From Datisca glomerata (taxonomy: Eukaryota; Streptophyta; Magnoliopsida; Cucurbitales; Datiscaceae): a DNA stretch of 64,000 nucleotides. The translations under genes and the position numbers were made by a program. The notes beneath the pieces are model-generated. The model did not search any database and was not told the DNA's origin. It worked only from the letters and a program-made list of their open reading frames with translations. The stretch covers positions 124,001 to 188,000 of the forward strand of contig QANY01003937.1 of the NCBI GenBank assembly GCA_003255025.1, read 5' to 3'. This document shows, piece by piece, positions 12,680 to 23,911 of this stretch (position 1 is the first letter of the stretch; every line of letters starts with the position of its first letter).

Positions 12680-14204
12680 ATGACTAGGGAGGATCCCCTG
12701 TCCCCATAGCTCTTCTTATTGTGCTGGGAAGGCATTTCAACTCTTATTCAGGATGCCCAATGGCAAAAGAAACTCACCAGCCCCAAAATATGCCGCAACA
12801 GTCCCCTAATTCACACCTATTTTTCGCGGATGATAGTATTCTTTTCTGCATAGCTGATACGAAGAACCTTTTAACCATCAAACACATCCTGGATTCCTTT
12901 GCTCAGAGTTCGGCCAATGTGTTAATTTTGGGAAATCAGCAATGGCTTTTTCTCCAAACGTTCAGCCTGATGACAAAATAAATCTTTTCTCTATTCTTGG
13001 TATCAGATCTACCAACTGTCATGAGAGGTACTTGGGCCTTCCCTTCTGGACAGGGGCTAGCAAAAAGCTCATACTTAAGTATGTTATTGAGAAAGCCTGG
13101 AAAATTATGAGTCGTTGGCTGGAGAAGTAGTTTTCTATTAGGGGAAAAGAAATTCTGATAAAGGCAGTTGTCCAAGCCCTTCCATCATACTCGATGAGTG
13201 TGTTTCGTCTCCCCAAATCCTTTTGTTTGGAGTTAAGTATGGAAATGACCAAGTTCTGGTGGGGCTCCTCGTCTCATAAAAAGAAGATGCAGTGGGTGGC
13301 ATGGAACAATTTATGTAAGCCAAATGCTCTTGGCGGGATGGGTTTCAGATCCTTGGAGACCTTCAACCAAGCCCTTTTGGCCAAGCAGTGTTGGCGAATT
13401 GAAAAAAAAACAAACAACTTGATGGCCAAAGTCTTAAAAGCCAAATACTTTCATAACACAGATTTCTTCTCTGCCAAAGGTAAGGCAATTTGCTCATATA
13501 TATGGAAGAGTATTTAATGGGGAAGAGACTTATTTTCTAAGGGCATTCGATGGAGGGTTGGAGATGGAAAATCCGTTAAGGTGTTTGGAGACCCATGGAT
13601 CCCGAGACCATCTACCTTTAAACCTCTTTTCTCAGATAATAGGCCCCAAGATTTAAAAGTGGACAATCTTGGAACCAACAAGCTCTCTCGGCATATCTAC
13701 ACCCGGCTTGATGTGGAGCATGTTCTTTTAATTCCACTTATCCCTCATGCCGTGGGTGATGATTTATGTTGGCACTATGAAAAAAACACAGGTGCTACTC
13801 AGTAAGGAGTGGTTATAACTTGGGTCTGACCGATAACTTTTCAGGTTCCTCGTCCAAGAATGATGGCTCCTTTTGATGGTGGAAACGCCTTTGGAAGCTA
13901 GCTTACCAAATAAAGTCAAAATCTTTATGTGGAGAGCTTCCATTGATTCAATTCCAACGGGTGTAAATATGTTTAAGAGGAAAGTTGGTTCAAATTTTTC
14001 TTGCAGGTTCTATGGGCAATTGGATACTACTGCACATTCCCTTCTCCCAAATGCCTGTCAACGCTGGCCTATTATGGACACTATTTTTGTCTATTTTCTT
14101 CACCTTAACCCCCTATTCCCTATCTAAAGTGATTCTTTTGTGCTGGGGAATATGGTCCTTCAGGAATAAATCTTCACATTCAAAACACTTCAAGCTTTTG
14201 ATAT
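12680..14204 (+). mobile_element. LINE remnant, reverse transcriptase to zinc-finger tail
   Basis: This is a plus-strand LINE relic beginning inside the RT. The palm motif reads REDPLSP at 12686-12706 and is followed at once by a stop (12707-12709). The RT active-site motif FADDS lies at about 12.81-12.83 kb. A YLGLPF motif follows near 13.03 kb, then the thumb region MEMTKFWWGSS...GGMGFRS (about 13.2-13.35 kb), a WRVGDGKSVKVFGDPWIPRP stretch (about 13.55-13.61 kb) and the zf-RVT tail LPNKVKIFMWRAS...CRFYG (13.9-14.0 kb). Several stops and frameshifts break it. The endonuclease and RNase H parts are absent, and the 3' side is cut by the LTR-like repeat starting at 14205. Confidence 0.85.
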
Positions 14205-14825
14205 TGAACAGTCAAATCTCACAAGAAACATGACAAGATCTAGATCGAATACTCCATCAAAGAAAAAATGATCATAACCGTAGAAGGGATAGGCGATCAT
14301 AATTAATCCAGCAATTATAAAACAATATAGTCAACATAGTAGTTAAAAGAAACATAAAAGGAGATTGAAATCGTGGGACGGATCTTCCGGCTACAATTAA
14401 ATCGTTAGTGATAATACAATATAGTAGATAAATTGAGCATGGAGGCCTATACTTGAAGAAGATCTCATTAATAAGGAGGGGTGCTCATTGATAAAAATCT
14501 CATCAGCCGAAAATATAGGGGGGTGATCATCCTTTTTTTCTTATTATTATTGTAAGACCTATAAGTACATGCTCATATAAAAAATAGAAGAATGAGAGGC
14601 AACCCAAGCAAACCTTTACTAAGTGCATTGCCTTTTTCCTCTTCTCTCATCATCAACTATGTAAAATTCTTTACGCAAGTGAATATCAATAGTATTCCGT
14701 GGTTTTTCTTCCTTTTAAGGGTTTTCACGTAAATAATGGTGTCTTTATTTTCTCATTCTATCTCTAAATTATTATCTTCATTATTCGTTCGTATTGGGTT
14801 CCCCATACCAAAAAGTTCTTTTACA
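14205..14825 (+). repeat. Left LTR-like direct repeat
   Basis: It starts TGAACAGTCAAATCTCACA and is collinear with 19261-19770. The similarity runs to about 14735. A plausible LTR end (CTTTTACA) lies at 14818-14825, just before a GAGAGC-containing stretch that resembles the sequence after the LTR at 31850. Confidence 0.6.
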
Positions 14826-15069
14826 TTTTTGTACTTTTATTGAGAGCGAGAGAAAAACTCGAGAAATCCCTCCCAAAATGCCAAAAACCAAATCAAACGG
14901 CACCTCAACAACGAAAGCAGAAACGGAAATGATAACAGGTTGGAAGCAGAGAGAGAAACGACAACAAGTACAAAACTGAAAACAAAATAGAAAATGGTAA
15001 ACCCGTTCCTTGCATATTCGATTGGCTTATTTATTTTACATCATTATCGGCTTCTAAAAAAAGGAGGAG

Positions 15070-15870
15070 AGTTTTATTTGATTCTAATTTGATTTAAAGT
15101 TTTGAGTTTAATGCCTTGACGATGGGAAAAAAATTGTCTTGAGAATGAGAAATAAATGTCTTGACGGCAGGAAATGAAATATTTTGAGAACATGAAAGAA
15201 ATATCATGACAACAGAAAAATAATTGTCTTGAAAACATGGAACGTCTTGAGAACGGGAAAGAAAAGTCATGACAACGGGAAAAGAAATGTCTCAAGAACG
15301 GGAAAGTCTTGAGAACGAGAAAGTCTTGAGAATGAAAAAGAAATGTCCTGACGGTGGGAAAGGAAATGTCTCAAGAATGGGAAAGTTTTGAGAATGGGAA
15401 AGGAATGTCCTGATCGCGGGAAAGGAAATGTCTCGAGAACGGGAAAGTCTCGAGAACAAAAAAGAAAAGTCTTAACAACGGGAAAAGAATTGTCTTGAGA
15501 ACAGGAACGTCTTGAGAACGGAAAAGAAATGTCATGACAATGGAAAAGAATTATCTCGATAATGGGAACGTCTTGAGAATGGAAAAGGGATGTCCTGTCG
15601 GAAGGAAAGAAAATCTCTTGAGAACGGGAAAGTCTTGACAATGAGAAAGAAAAGTCTTGACAACGGGAAATGAGATGACTCAAGAACGAGAAAGTCTTGA
15701 GAATGAAAGAAATGTCCTGACGGCGATAAATGAAATGTCTTGCGAACGGGAAAGGAATTGTCTTAACAACGGAAAAGCCTTGAGAACAGGAAAGAATTGT
15801 CCTGGCGGCGGGAAAATGAATGTCTTGAAAACAGGAATGGAAAAATCATGACAATAGGAACGGCTATGAG
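15070..15870. repeat. Short degenerate tandem repeat (about 18-22 bases, GGAAA-GTCTTGAGAACG type)
   Basis: About 40 degenerate copies of a purine-rich unit alternating GAACGGGAAA with GTCTTGAG or GTCCTGACGG. Open frames on both strands through it (for example 15267-15683 minus) are repeat translations rich in S, F and R, not genes. Confidence 0.8.
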
Positions 15871-16050
15871 TACGGAAAATGGGTACAACATCCGCTACGG
15901 GGACGACAACAGCAACGGAAATGACTATGAGTACGAAAATGAGAACGGAAAATGAAATGGGAACGATTATGAGTACGAAAATGGGAACGGAAAATGAAAA
16001 CGGGAACGAAAACAACAATGGAACGGGAAATGATGGAAGTAAATTACATG
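15870..16050. repeat. GAACGG/ACGAAAATG simple-sequence tract
   Basis: Degenerate repeats of GGAACGGAAAATGA and ATGAGTACGAAAATG extend the purine-rich block. No coding signature was seen. Confidence 0.6.
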
Positions 16051-16059
16051 ACAAATCTT

Positions 16060-17010
16060 ATTTCATAAAAAATATACGAAAGTCTACTTTCTGTCAAATT
16101 TTACGGAAATCAATTCGGAGCTCTCGATCAAAAGTTATGATAGTTTCCGTTGGTAAATATATTCACGATTTTCAAATATAAATTTTAAACTGTACTGATT
16201 TAGATAGTTGTATATGACAAATTATATATCTTTAGAAAGATATGGATGTCTACTTCTTGAATAATTTTGCAAAACTTGATTTGGAGCTCTTGAAAAAAAG
16301 CTAAGACAATTTTCATTAAAGTTACTCAGGAAATCAGATTATGCGGAATAGTGAAATTTGGAAATTAAACTCTATTTATTGGAAGCCAACTACATGGAGA
16401 ATATTATGTCATAAGAAATATATAGAAGTCTACTTATTGGAAAATTTACGGAATTCAATTTGGAATTTTCATTCAAAAGTTATGGTAATTATTGAACGTA
16501 TTGCTCAGAAAAGTAAGGCTATTCATGTCTTTCAAATTGAATTTTTAAACTGCTTCATTTTAGACAATATTATATGCAAAGCTATATATTATTGAAAAGA
16601 TACGGATGTATAATTCTTGAAGAATTTTGTAAAACTGGATTCGGAGCTCTCCAACAAAACTTATAATAATTTTCATGAAGATTATTCAGGAAGGTAGATT
16701 ATGTAGAACATACAATTTTGGAAATTATACTGCGTCAATCGAAAGCCAAATACATGGTGAAATATATATCATCGGAAAACTATGAAAATCAACTTCTTGA
16801 AGAATTTCATGGAATTCAATTTAAAACTCTCAATCGAAACTTGTGATACAATAACGTGCAGAACTGTTAGCTTCATCTATCAAGCTTCACCAGCACATTA
16901 ATACTTATGTGACAAATCATATATCGCTACAAAGATACGAAACTCAGTTTCTTGAAATTCTTTATAGAATGAAATTTGAGCTTCTAGAAGAAAGTTACGG
17001 TATACTCGTT
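16060..17010. repeat. About 180-base tandem repeat, six copies of alternating type
   Basis: A block of the form TCTACTTCTTGAA...TTTTACGGAATTCAATTTGGAGCTCTC recurs near 16077, 16239, 16420, 16600, 16779 and 16935, a spacing of about 156-181 bases. Odd and even copies look more like each other (odd: TTTACGGAATTCAATT; even: TTTTGCAAAACTTGATT), suggesting a dimeric unit of about 360 bases. Confidence 0.7.
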
Positions 17011-17149
17011 CCGTACTCATTCCATATTATACATGGTGTTGTTCAACATTCTTGTCACATATATTTGTGTACGAGAAAAAAAAAATGAGAGAAACTCTAG
17101 TAAGAGGAGAAAAGGAAATGTACGACTCCTGAGCTTTGTGAAAAGTTTA

Positions 17150-17760
17150 TGTATTTAGGAGTGTCTACGAACATCATTCTCAGAAGGAAACTAGCCACTG
17201 ATCTTAAAAAACTCAAGTTCATGAAGATTTATTGTCTACGGATGATGTTTTGTAAAGAAATTGAAAAGGGGCCCTAAGCATAAAAAAGTTCAAGTCTTTG
17301 ATGTTGCCTACGAACGACGTCTTCAAAAGGAAATTAAAAATGGGCCCCTAAGCTAAAAGGCTCAAGTCCATGAAGATTTGATGTCTACGAATGACGTTTT
17401 CTAAAGGAAATTGAAAATGGGCCCCTAAGCTTAAAAAACTCAAGTTCATGAAGATTTGTTGTCTACGAATGACATTTTCTAAAGAAAATTCCCTGCGCTT
17501 TAAAAACTCAAGTCCATGAAAATTTGTTGTCTACAGATGATGTTTTCTAAAAAAATTGAAAATGGTCCCATGAGCTATAAAAATCTCAAGTCCATGAAAA
17601 TTTGTTGTCAGTGGATGACATTTTAAAGAAAACAGGCCCTTAAGCTTAAAAAAGCTTAAGTTCATGAAGATTTTTATCTAGGGATGACATTTTCTAAAGG
17701 AAACGAATCCTTGAGCTTATAAAAAACTTAAGTCCATGAAGATTGGTATTTACAGGCATC
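17150..17760. repeat. About 74-base tandem repeat (GGGCCCCTAAGCTTAAAAA type)
   Basis: About eight copies of a unit containing GGGCCCCTAAGC, AACTCAAGTCCATGAAGAT and GTCTACGAATGACGTTTTCT. Copy starts near 17271, 17345 and 17418 show a period of about 73-74 bases. Confidence 0.75.
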
Positions 17761-18440
17761 ATCTTCTAAAAAAAAGAAAAAAGAAGGGAAAACAGGAAAA
17801 AGAAAAATGAAGAGAAGAGGAAGTTGAAAGCAGAGAACGGAAATGGGAAAGAAGATAGTAAGTTAGCAAAAAGAATCCAAGTATTGGAGAATGGGAAGAG
17901 CGAGAGCCGGAAAAATGAAAGGGCAGAAATGAAGAAAATGAAAACCAGGAAAGAATGAATAGATTAGTAAAAAAACTAGAAGAAAAGAAGGAAAACGGAA
18001 AAAGAAAATGAAAAAGAGGAAGTTCAAAGCAGAGAACGGAAATTGAAAAGAAGATAGTAAGTTAGCAAAAAATTTAAGTGTTCGAGAACGGGAAGAGCGA
18101 GAGCGGAAAAAATGAAAAGGCATAAAGGAAGAAAATGAAAATTGGGAAAGAAGGAATAGATTAGTAAAAAAAGAGTGTTGGAAAATGAGAAGAGAAAACA
18201 TGAACGAGAAAAGAAAATGGAAGAAAAAAAAGCAAATAGGAAAAAATGCTAAGTGTTAGGCTATGGGAAAAGCAGAAGTAAAGGTCAAAGAAGTAAAGAA
18301 AGGGAAAAGATCAAAAGCAAGAAATTAACAAGTATTGGACTATAGAAAATACCAAATAAAGGTAAAAAAAGACGTAAAGAAGAAGAAATGAAAGGAAGAA
18401 CAGGATTATAGGAAAAGGAAGCAAAGAAAGAAAGGAAAAT
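17761..18440. repeat. Purine-rich tract with a 198-base duplication
   Basis: The plus strand is nearly all A and G. The block GAGGAAGTTGAAAGCAGAGA near 17817 recurs near 18015 (period about 198), with a partial third copy. The minus-strand open frame at 17863-18201 (F, L and S rich) is a shadow of this composition. A polypurine role for part of it is possible but cannot be shown. Confidence 0.65.
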
Positions 18441-19260
18441 GGACCATAAGCTCTAAAAGTTTATGTATTTGAGAGTGTCTACGAACATCTTTCTCAGAAG
18501 GAAACTAAAACGAGGGCATGGTTCCACAAAAGGACCCTAAGTTCTTGGATCGGACACCGTTCTCAGAAGAAAATCAAAACGGGGTCATGGTTCTACATGA
18601 GCCTAAGTCCATAGGAGTGTCTACGGACATCGTTCTTAGAAAGAAATCAAAAACTTCTAAATAGAAATATCCTTGTCTAATAGATCAGATGATGCTCAAA
18701 TAATTCATAACGGAAACAACTGAAGAAAGTAAAGATGAAATCTTTCTTGCAAATAACTCAGTGGACGATACTGAAACTAAAGGCCAAAACGGGGATCATG
18801 GTTTTTTATTTGAATCTAAGTCCTTGAAAAAATTGTGCTCCCATTTTTCTTGAGAGGGGCATCCTATAAGTCCTACTCTCAAAAGGCAAAATAACTAAAG
18901 GATGAAAAACCATGGAAACAGGTGACTCAAACAGGCCTGCTTCATCATAATAGCAATAAAGTGAACCCATTACATTGTAAACGGGGAGGGAGTTCCAACC
19001 TCAACTGATGGAAAGTAGAAACGATCAAACTGGGTAAGCATAAGCTTGCCTGAGCATCCCTTGAAAAAAATTCTAAGTAAATAAGAAAATGGAGTCGTAG
19101 TTCTTTATTTGAACCTAAGTCCTCTTGGAAAGAAAACGGGGGTCATGGTTCTTTGTTCGAACTTGAGTCCTTGAGAATTAGCAGACGCAACGTCAGAATA
19201 AGAAAGGACAAATCATTACACCTCAACGAATAAAATTATGTTGAGTATAATGGCGGCCAA
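18441..19260. repeat. Diverged GGGGTCATGGTTCTTTATTTGAACC repeats
   Basis: Variants of GGGGTCATGGTTCT followed by CCTAAGTCC recur at about 18527, 18575, 18795, 19093 and 19138 with irregular spacing. A diverged return of the TATTTGAGAGTGTCTACGAACATC block from about 17.15 kb appears at 18470-18640. No gene was seen. Confidence 0.55.
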
Positions 19261-19770
19261 TGAACAATCAAAATCTCACATGACACGTCGCAGGATCAAG
19301 ACCGAAGTCTCCATCAAAGAGAAGAGGATCAGAACTGTAGAACATATCAGACGATCATAATTATTCCAATAATAATAAGGCAATATAGTCAACATAGTAG
19401 TTGAAATAAACATAAAAGGAGATCAGAACCGTGAGATGGATCTTATAGCTACAATTAAATCGACAATGACAAGACAGTATATTGGATAAACTGAACATGA
19501 GAGCTCATACCTGAAGAAGCTTACATCAATAAGGAGAGGGGTTGCTGATAAAAATCCCATCAGTCGAAACATAGGGGGTGTGATCATCCCCTTTATTATT
19601 AATTATTATTATTGTAAGGCCTATAAGTACATGCTCATGCAAAAAAAAGAGAAGAATGGGAGGCAACCCAAGCAAATCTTTACTAAGTGCATTGCCTTTT
19701 TCCTCTTCTCTCATCATCAACTATGTAAAATCCTTTACACAAGTGAATATCAATAATCTTCCCGTGATTT
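19261..19770 (+). repeat. Right LTR-like direct repeat
   Basis: It starts TGAACAATCAAAATCTCACA and follows the left copy at 14205 with small gaps, including the shared block GGCAACCCAAGCAAA...TTTACTAAGTGCATTGCC. Similarity stops near CCGTGATTTTTCTTCC, so the right end is either truncated or overwritten by the next repeat. Confidence 0.6.
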
Positions 19771-19851
19771 TTCTTCCCTCTATTACGTCTCTCTCTACCC
19801 CTTCTTCATCTCCCTTTTTCTATTTTTCCCCATTCTCTTGAATCGGCTCAC

Positions 19852-20010
19852 TTGAACCGGACCGGTTCATTCATTTCAGACCAGGCCAACCGGTTCAGTC
19901 ATACCAGACCAGGCCAACCGGTTCAGTCATACCACACCAAACCAAACCGGCTCAGTCAGACCAGACCAATCCGGCCTAAAATAGTAGAACCGAACCAGTT
20001 CAGACCACCC
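19852..20010. repeat. CCAACCGGTTCAGTCATACC tandem repeat
   Basis: Three to four copies of a roughly 33-base unit (CAGACCAGGCCAACCGGTTC) followed by diverged remnants. The plus-strand open frame here is not coding. Confidence 0.8.
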
Positions 20011-20019
20011 GAACCTTGT

Positions 20020-21287
20020 TTAACCATTTTAAACCACTTGATAATTTGCACCCGATGTGGTTTCCACTTGTTCCCAACCTCGCTTAGTTAATTAAATAAT
20101 TATAGATATTATATGAATTTGTTATGATCTGGGATCCTTGAATTTCAGGACACTAGTTGCTGAATTTAATTCGTAGTGAATCCAGGTAAGTGGATTTACA
20201 TAATAATTCGGTTCATGTGTTATAAGTGTAGAATATATAATGTGAAATTATTTTATTATTTCTTTATGTTCAATCTTATGATCAAGTGTTTTATTTGTTT
20301 TCCATATTATGATGAAATTATTTACCATGTTATGTATGATTATATTTTAAGTTATACATGTATTAGTTATATTGTTTATGTTCATGAACAAGTTATATAT
20401 TTACTGATGTATATGTGATGACGTGAAATATGAATATTAATTCAAGTAAAAAGTGATAAGTAAACAAGAAGTAGACTTAGTCATGTCCCTTGGTTATCAA
20501 GTAACCAGATTGTTCACGTCATCTTATCAAGTTATACAGTTGGGTGTCACCATGTTCATGTTAGTGTCCTTAAGGTTCAGATAACCTTAAGTGACATCAA
20601 ATTTCAGGACACTCAATCTGTCTGTTCACGTTCATGTTACAAGTTCAAGTTGTGAAACAGTTCGGGTTAGGTTGTTAATCGAGGGATATGTCTAGTCGAG
20701 TTATGATCAAGCAAGTATAAGTATTGGCATGTACAAGTACAAGTTCAAGTTATATGTTAATCATGAAATCGGTGTGTTGTTACAAGTATTTTATGTGACC
20801 AGTAAACGTGTGAAATAAATTTGTATGAGTTATATGTTTACATTTATGTCATGTGAAACTTAGTAGTATGTGAATTTACTTACTGAGTACTTTTAATACT
20901 CATCCCCTATAGATGATCGTGTTGCAGATGATGGTGAGTAGCAGGAGTGAGGAATTGCCATAGCAAGCATGATTATGATTTCTAAGTTTAATTATAACAT
21001 TATGACTTTAGTTATTTCAGAAATTTATGAATATTCATGTTTAATCTTTCATATTTTATGAATTTTCGTGCTTCACTTTATTACGGTTTAATGAATCATT
21101 TATTTCAGTTTAATGAATTAATATTCTTTTAAAATAATTTTATGCTTCCGCTATTTAACGTTAAAATTAGGGTAAAATTAGGGTTTTCAATTTGAAGATT
21201 TCCTCAAATTAGAGTTTTAATTGAATTGAGAATTTTTGAATTGTGAAATTTCAAGCATGTTTAACTCTCGGGAATCGGGGCGTTAAA
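20020..21287 (+). repeat. LTR-like segment, possibly a Ty3/gypsy solo LTR
   Basis: The segment carries text I associate with plant gypsy LTRs: TTACTTACTGAGTACTTTTAATACTCAT near 20875, followed by a short GTTGCAGATGATGG piece, and an end reading GGAATCGGGGCGTTAAA at 21271-21287, close to the common CGGGGCGTTACA terminus. No partner LTR, primer site or target duplication was found, and the left boundary is unknown. Confidence 0.4.
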
Positions 21288-23287
21288 TGTTATATATCAA
21301 AAGAGAAAATTTCAAGTGTGATTTAACATCTATACCTACATCCACACTATATTCAAATGGGCTTAAAAGGGAGAAACTTCTTATTTCCCCTTTAACCCTT
21401 TAAGCTCCCTTAAAATAATACACAAATTAGGTATTTCACCTATTTTCCCTTTACTTCATTTATATAATAAAATCTTTAAATAGTTTGCAATTTTTTTTAC
21501 AATATTGTGGATCTAGGAACATGATTGTCCATAAATATTAATTTTAAGGTGTTTTTTATATAAGGAATAATTATTTTTAGTTAATAATAATCTTTTTAAA
21601 GAGAAATATTACATTTCATTAACAATGTGGAATTACAAACATCATAAAGATCTAACAAAACTATCAGATTAAATACAAATAAGAGATTAGAAGTACTAGA
21701 TAGGGTCAATAAACACCTAATAACGTACGGGGAGGAAAACGTGTGCACAAAATGTACAAAAAGAACATCATCATCTCAAACAGATTTGGGATGCCCGGTT
21801 GTGTCGTACACATAAGGCCACAAAATCACCCTAGAAGCCATATCTGAAGAGAAAACAACCACCAAAAATCAAAATCTGATAAAACAAAATCTACATAACC
21901 GATTAAAACATAAACCTTCCAAACAGAAGGAGAACTCCACTGAAAGCACTAAAAATGCAAACTAAAGACTTGTAGGGAGGAGAGAACCTGCAGAGAAGAA
22001 AGGAAAATGAGAAAGAGAGAACGGGGGAGATGGGTAGAGGGAAAATTAGAAAACATAGGGGACAGAAGAAAATGAAAGAAAATAGAGGGGATGAAGAAAG
22101 AGAAGGGAGAAAAAAGTGAAAGGGAAAAGGCTAGGAGAGAAGGGGGAGACAGGGGAAAGAAAAGGGTCACAGAGAGAGCTGGGGGAGCTCTCCCCATGAA
22201 AAATGGCGTAAAAATAGCGGGGTTTGCAAAGATGTACAAAGACGATCGAGAGAGTAAGGATTTTCAGTTAATAATAATCTTATTCGCTAATCATTTGTAA
22301 AATTCATTAATGTTATTAGAAACATGAAATCTCATACAAATGAATTTAGAAAGACATAAACATATTTTCTAACGATCTATTAATGATATAATATTTTTTT
22401 AGGAATGTGACAAACTAATGAATAAATCATTTTTATAACATTTAAAAAGTAATGTTATATAGTATAATTTCAATAATCTAATTTTTAATTTACAATCTTA
22501 CTTCAAGTGCACAATCATTGAGTCACTGCATAACAAATCTTATGCTTTTACATTTCTTATGAGTCATTAAATAACTAAGTTCATATATAATGTGCCATGT
22601 ATATTGTTTGTGAGGGTCTACAGTTATTTAACGAAAGAGTTATTGATGCGTTATTTAATTCAAGATCCAATATAAGTAATTCATAAACAAAAACAGTACA
22701 ATATCTCTTATTTTATAGTGAAGAAAGGAGATGAATATGCTTAAATATTTTTTTATCTAGTTAGTAAATCAACAAAAAAAATTTAAATTTATCACGTTTA
22801 GCGCACATACGTTTCTACTAGTATATAAAAATGCCCAATCTATTTATATGGTAGCTTTAAAAATCTTTTAGTTATTAATAGAAGCTATGATATTCTATTG
22901 AAGCAAAGATTAATGTTATCTACGGCATATTTGTGCCCATCATATATTGCATGAATCAAATCTAATGTTAAATTCATTTTAAGTTTGTAATTTAAATTAT
23001 TGGAATGGAAAGCAGCATGCCAACATTTTCAGTTTGAGTTTAAAAGTTACATTTCAATGGCTGTCTCTTTCTCCAGATCCATAGAAGATTTTGATTGTGC
23101 GTTATAATTGAAGTATAGAGATATATATATACGTGTATGATTAGATGTAATTATTAATTAATTTGGTATACTATTTGATCAAAAACAAAATATCATGAAA
23201 ATGAATTATGCGTCATACATTTGGTTTGGTCCGTTTCGATTTGATATTATAAATGACCAGTTTCTTGGTTTTGTTTACTGTTCAATC
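21288..23287. other. Intergenic, unassigned; a purine-rich block at 21.95-22.25 kb
   Basis: No gene was recognised. 21.60-22.26 kb begins with a T-rich TTACATTTCATTAACAATGTGG and ends in GGGGGAGCTCTCCCCATGAAAA, text reminiscent of untranslated parts of plant LINEs, but no protein supports that. The opposing open frames at 21949-22239 and 22091-22300 come from purine/pyrimidine bias. The rest is AT-rich. Confidence 0.35.
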
Positions 23288-23399
23288 GTGATATTTTGTA
23301 ATCGAATGAATCAACCAAATCAATTTGTGTAGTAATGGGTGTTGTGATATTTTGTAATCGAATGAATCAACCAAATCAATTTGTGTAGTAATGGGTGTT
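23288..23399. repeat. Perfect 56-base tandem duplication
   Basis: GTGATATTTTGTAATCGAAT... at 23288-23343 is repeated without change at 23344-23399, implying a recent local duplication about 510 bases upstream of the MLP-like gene. Confidence 0.9.
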
Positions 23400-23805
23400 T
23401 AGACTTTAATTTGTTTGTTTGCTATGAAGTATGTGATTACTGAGAATTTGTTTATATCTATATTCTAGTTTTTTTTTTTGTCAAACTTACCAGTTTTAAC
23501 TATTGACTCAAATTGGCCATCTAATGAGTTGGTTGAGGCTAGCTATACTTGTTCAAAGGGATATGAGTAGAACCCATGTCGATTGATGCTAGCTAGTATT
23601 TAAGTCAAAACTTTTAGAAGGCATTAGTCATTAATCTTATCCAAATTCTTAGTTAACCACTCTTATACATTTCACATGAATCATCTAAATTATAAATTAA
23701 TCAAAATAGAAAAATAATGAATTCTACGTTCATTTTCATATTAACCCGCAACTTACATGATATGAATGGTCAATATAACAGAAGATCAAAGGGTTGTTTA
23801 TTTCC

Positions 23806-23814
23806 TATTTAAAG
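23806..23814 (+). promoter_or_regulatory. Candidate TATA box of the MLP-like gene
   Basis: TATTTAAAG lies 98 bases upstream of the ATG at 23912, a usual distance for a plant TATA box with a short leader. Confidence 0.45.
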
Positions 23815-23911
23815 GCAAAGCTTTTGTTTAAGATTTGCATCATCCTACTTTGATATCTTAATTAGTTGATGATTAATTGGATATTAAGGTTCATAATTCT
23901 AGCAAAAAGAG

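Larger units (their letters stand above)
14205..19850 (+). mobile_element. Coding-free LTR-bounded element (LARD-like candidate)
   Basis: Two direct repeats, about 14205-14825 and 19261-19770, share a TGAACA start and collinear sequence over about 500 bases. Between them lie about 4.4 kb with no gag or pol similarity, occupied by at least five tandem-repeat families (see separate entries). The left repeat carries the CGTGG...GGTTTTCACGTAAAT text typical of the transcript end of plant Copia LTRs, and a purine-rich stretch (17760-18440) lies in the interior. This is the layout of a large non-autonomous retrotransposon derivative. Weak points: no clear target duplication, an uncertain primer site (the CTTTTATTGAGAGCGAG region at 14835-14851), and a right repeat that loses similarity near 19770. 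Confidence 0.55.

Noticed and set aside
15267..16054. Open frames of 124-138 codons on minus rich in F, S and R
   Set aside because: They follow the degenerate GGAAA/GTCTTGAG repeat exactly. The same repeat gives similar peptides in every copy, and no family signature is present.
17150..17760. Regularly spaced repeats that might suggest a CRISPR-like array
   Set aside because: The units are head-to-tail with no unique spacers, and the sequence is a plant nuclear genome.
17863..18201. 112-codon minus frame that looks like a membrane protein
   Set aside because: The hydrophobic look comes from the purine-rich plus strand (poly F/L/S on minus), and the 198-base duplication repeats it.
20176..20418. 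80-codon plus frame with many Y, I and C residues
   Set aside because: AT-rich LTR-like DNA; the composition explains the peptide and no family is recognised.
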